A stretch of DNA of 64,000 nucleotides, taken from NCBI RefSeq assembly GCF_026107375.2, contig NZ_JAPCIA010000001.1:1736001-1800000 (forward strand), read 5' to 3'. Source of the DNA: Sphingomonas sp. BT-65 (GTDB lineage: Bacteria > Pseudomonadota > Alphaproteobacteria > Sphingomonadales > Sphingomonadaceae). The position numbers were made by a program, and so were the translations under genes. The notes beneath the pieces were generated by a model. The model was given only the letters and a program-made list of their open reading frames with translations, had not been told where the DNA came from and searched no databases. Shown piece after piece: positions 63,434 through 64,000 of the stretch. The first letter of the stretch is position 1. Every line of letters begins with the position of its first letter.

Positions 63434-64000
63434 ACGCACCCTTTAGTCCCGCGCGCGCCGCGCACCGCGAGCCGTTCGTGGCCTTTGTCTGCGACGAGGC
63501 GACGGCCGAAGCGCTGCGCCCGATCGCGATCGAGCAGGGCTGGAACCCGGAGAAGGTCAACAAGGGCGGACTGCGCAACGCGGTGCAGACGCTCTCGGTC
63601 TCGGCCAGCCCCAACGTGCTGTTCGTCGATCTCAGCGAGAGCGGCGATCCGCTCAACGACATCAACGCGCTCGCCGAAGTGTGCGAGCCGGGCACGGTGG
63701 TGATCGCCGCGGGCCAGGTCAACGACGTCCGCCTGTATCGCGACCTCGTCGCCTCGGGCATCCAGGACTATCTGCTGAAGCCGCTCAATCCCGACATGCT
63801 GCGCGAGGCGTTCGTCCAGGCGCAGACGGTGCTCAACGCGCCCAAGTTCGCCGAGCCGGGAACGGACCGGCCGCATTGCGCGGTCGCCGTGATCGGCACA
63901 CGCGGCGGCGTCGGCGCATCGACGCTCGCCACCTCGCTGTCGTGGCTGCTGAGCGAGAAGGCGGGGCGGAACACCGCGCTGCTCGACCTCGACGTGCATT
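63430..64000 (+). CDS. cpaE: Pilus assembly ATPase CpaE/TadZ (3' truncated by window edge)
   Basis: The first ~190 residues of CpaE, a ParA/MinD-like protein that places the Tad machine at the cell pole. Start is GTG 63430 inside GTGA. An atypical receiver-like domain (FVAFVCDEATAEALRPIAIE to IQDYLLKPLNP) leads to an AAA/MinD domain with VIGTRGGVGASTLATSL. The deviant Walker A has Arg for the first Lys and Ala for the second, so catalytic ATP hydrolysis may be weak or absent, as in TadZ. Confidence 0.92.
   Translation, partial: MNAPFSPARAAHREPFVAFVCDEATAEALRPIAIEQGWNPEKVNKGGLRNAVQTLSVSASPNVLFVDLSESGDPLNDINALAEVCEPGTVVIAAGQVNDVRLYRDLVASGIQDYLLKPLNPDMLREAFVQAQTVLNAPKFAEPGTDRPHCAVAVIGTRGGVGASTLATSLSWLLSEKAGRNTALLDLDVH

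Overview
The window is a high-GC chromosomal segment from an alphaproteobacterium. It looks like a sphingomonad (Sphingomonas or a close relative), judged from the gene content: a DUF2093 gene beside xseA, a split gcvPA/gcvPB glycine dehydrogenase behind a tandem glycine riboswitch, a large TonB-dependent receptor, DUF6152/DUF6644 genes, a cpa/tad pilus locus and many small glycine-zipper or lipid-anchored envelope proteins. Coding density is very high. Genes in a run usually overlap by ATGA, GTGA or TGATG, and several convergent neighbours share one CTAG stop palindrome. I saw no tRNA, rRNA, CRISPR array, prophage or complete insertion sequence.

Layout. 1-10.4 kb: the 3' part of clpB, then a tight forward run of a 2OG-Fe(II) oxygenase, an Asp/Asn beta-hydroxylase-like protein, a sulfotransferase and a second beta-hydroxylase-like protein. 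Facing it are a small exported Cys protein, a TPR-sulfotransferase and a TonB-dependent receptor. This is the most accessory-looking part of the window and the best candidate for an undescribed modification/uptake system. 10.6-19.9 kb: an M23 peptidase-DUF2093-xseA operon, purD, an ankyrin protein, a CorC-like CBS protein, an OmpA lipoprotein, tadA, rpmB and a phytase-like esterase. 20-22 kb: small envelope proteins separated by large hairpins. 22.2-32.2 kb: phaB, hemH, an orphan molybdopterin-dependent oxidoreductase subunit, the lgt-midA-GNAT-pgeF operon, a PLP sulfur-amino-acid enzyme and phaZ.

32.4-48.6 kb: an ABC exporter, a D-aminoacylase-like amidohydrolase, two paralogous tail-anchored small proteins, an HPP protein, a saccharopine-dehydrogenase-like reductase, rnr, glpD, an unknown 109-aa protein, a DUF6152/DUF6644 pair, an archaeal/eukaryotic-type proS, a DMT transporter, a DUF938 protein and a beta-rich lipoprotein. 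48.7-53.6 kb: the glycine cleavage operon gcvT-gcvH-gcvPA-gcvPB. 53.7-59.6 kb: a lipoprotein, ispH-thrB-rnhA, a DUF1508 protein, a DAO-type oxidoreductase and an alpha/beta hydrolase. 59.6 kb to the end: cpaA-cpaB-cpaC-cpaD-cpaE, the start of a tight-adherence pilus operon that runs off the window.

At the scale of the whole window there is a scattered set of twin-unit inverted elements (17471-17622, 20768-20900, 51678-51787, 58486-58615). Each is made of two GC-rich palindromic units facing each other, like REPINs. One has been captured as the C-terminal coding sequence of a hydrolase, one lies inside the gcv operon, and a related-looking palindrome sits between the two glycine aptamers. All function calls rest on reading motifs and on family knowledge. 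No database search was run.
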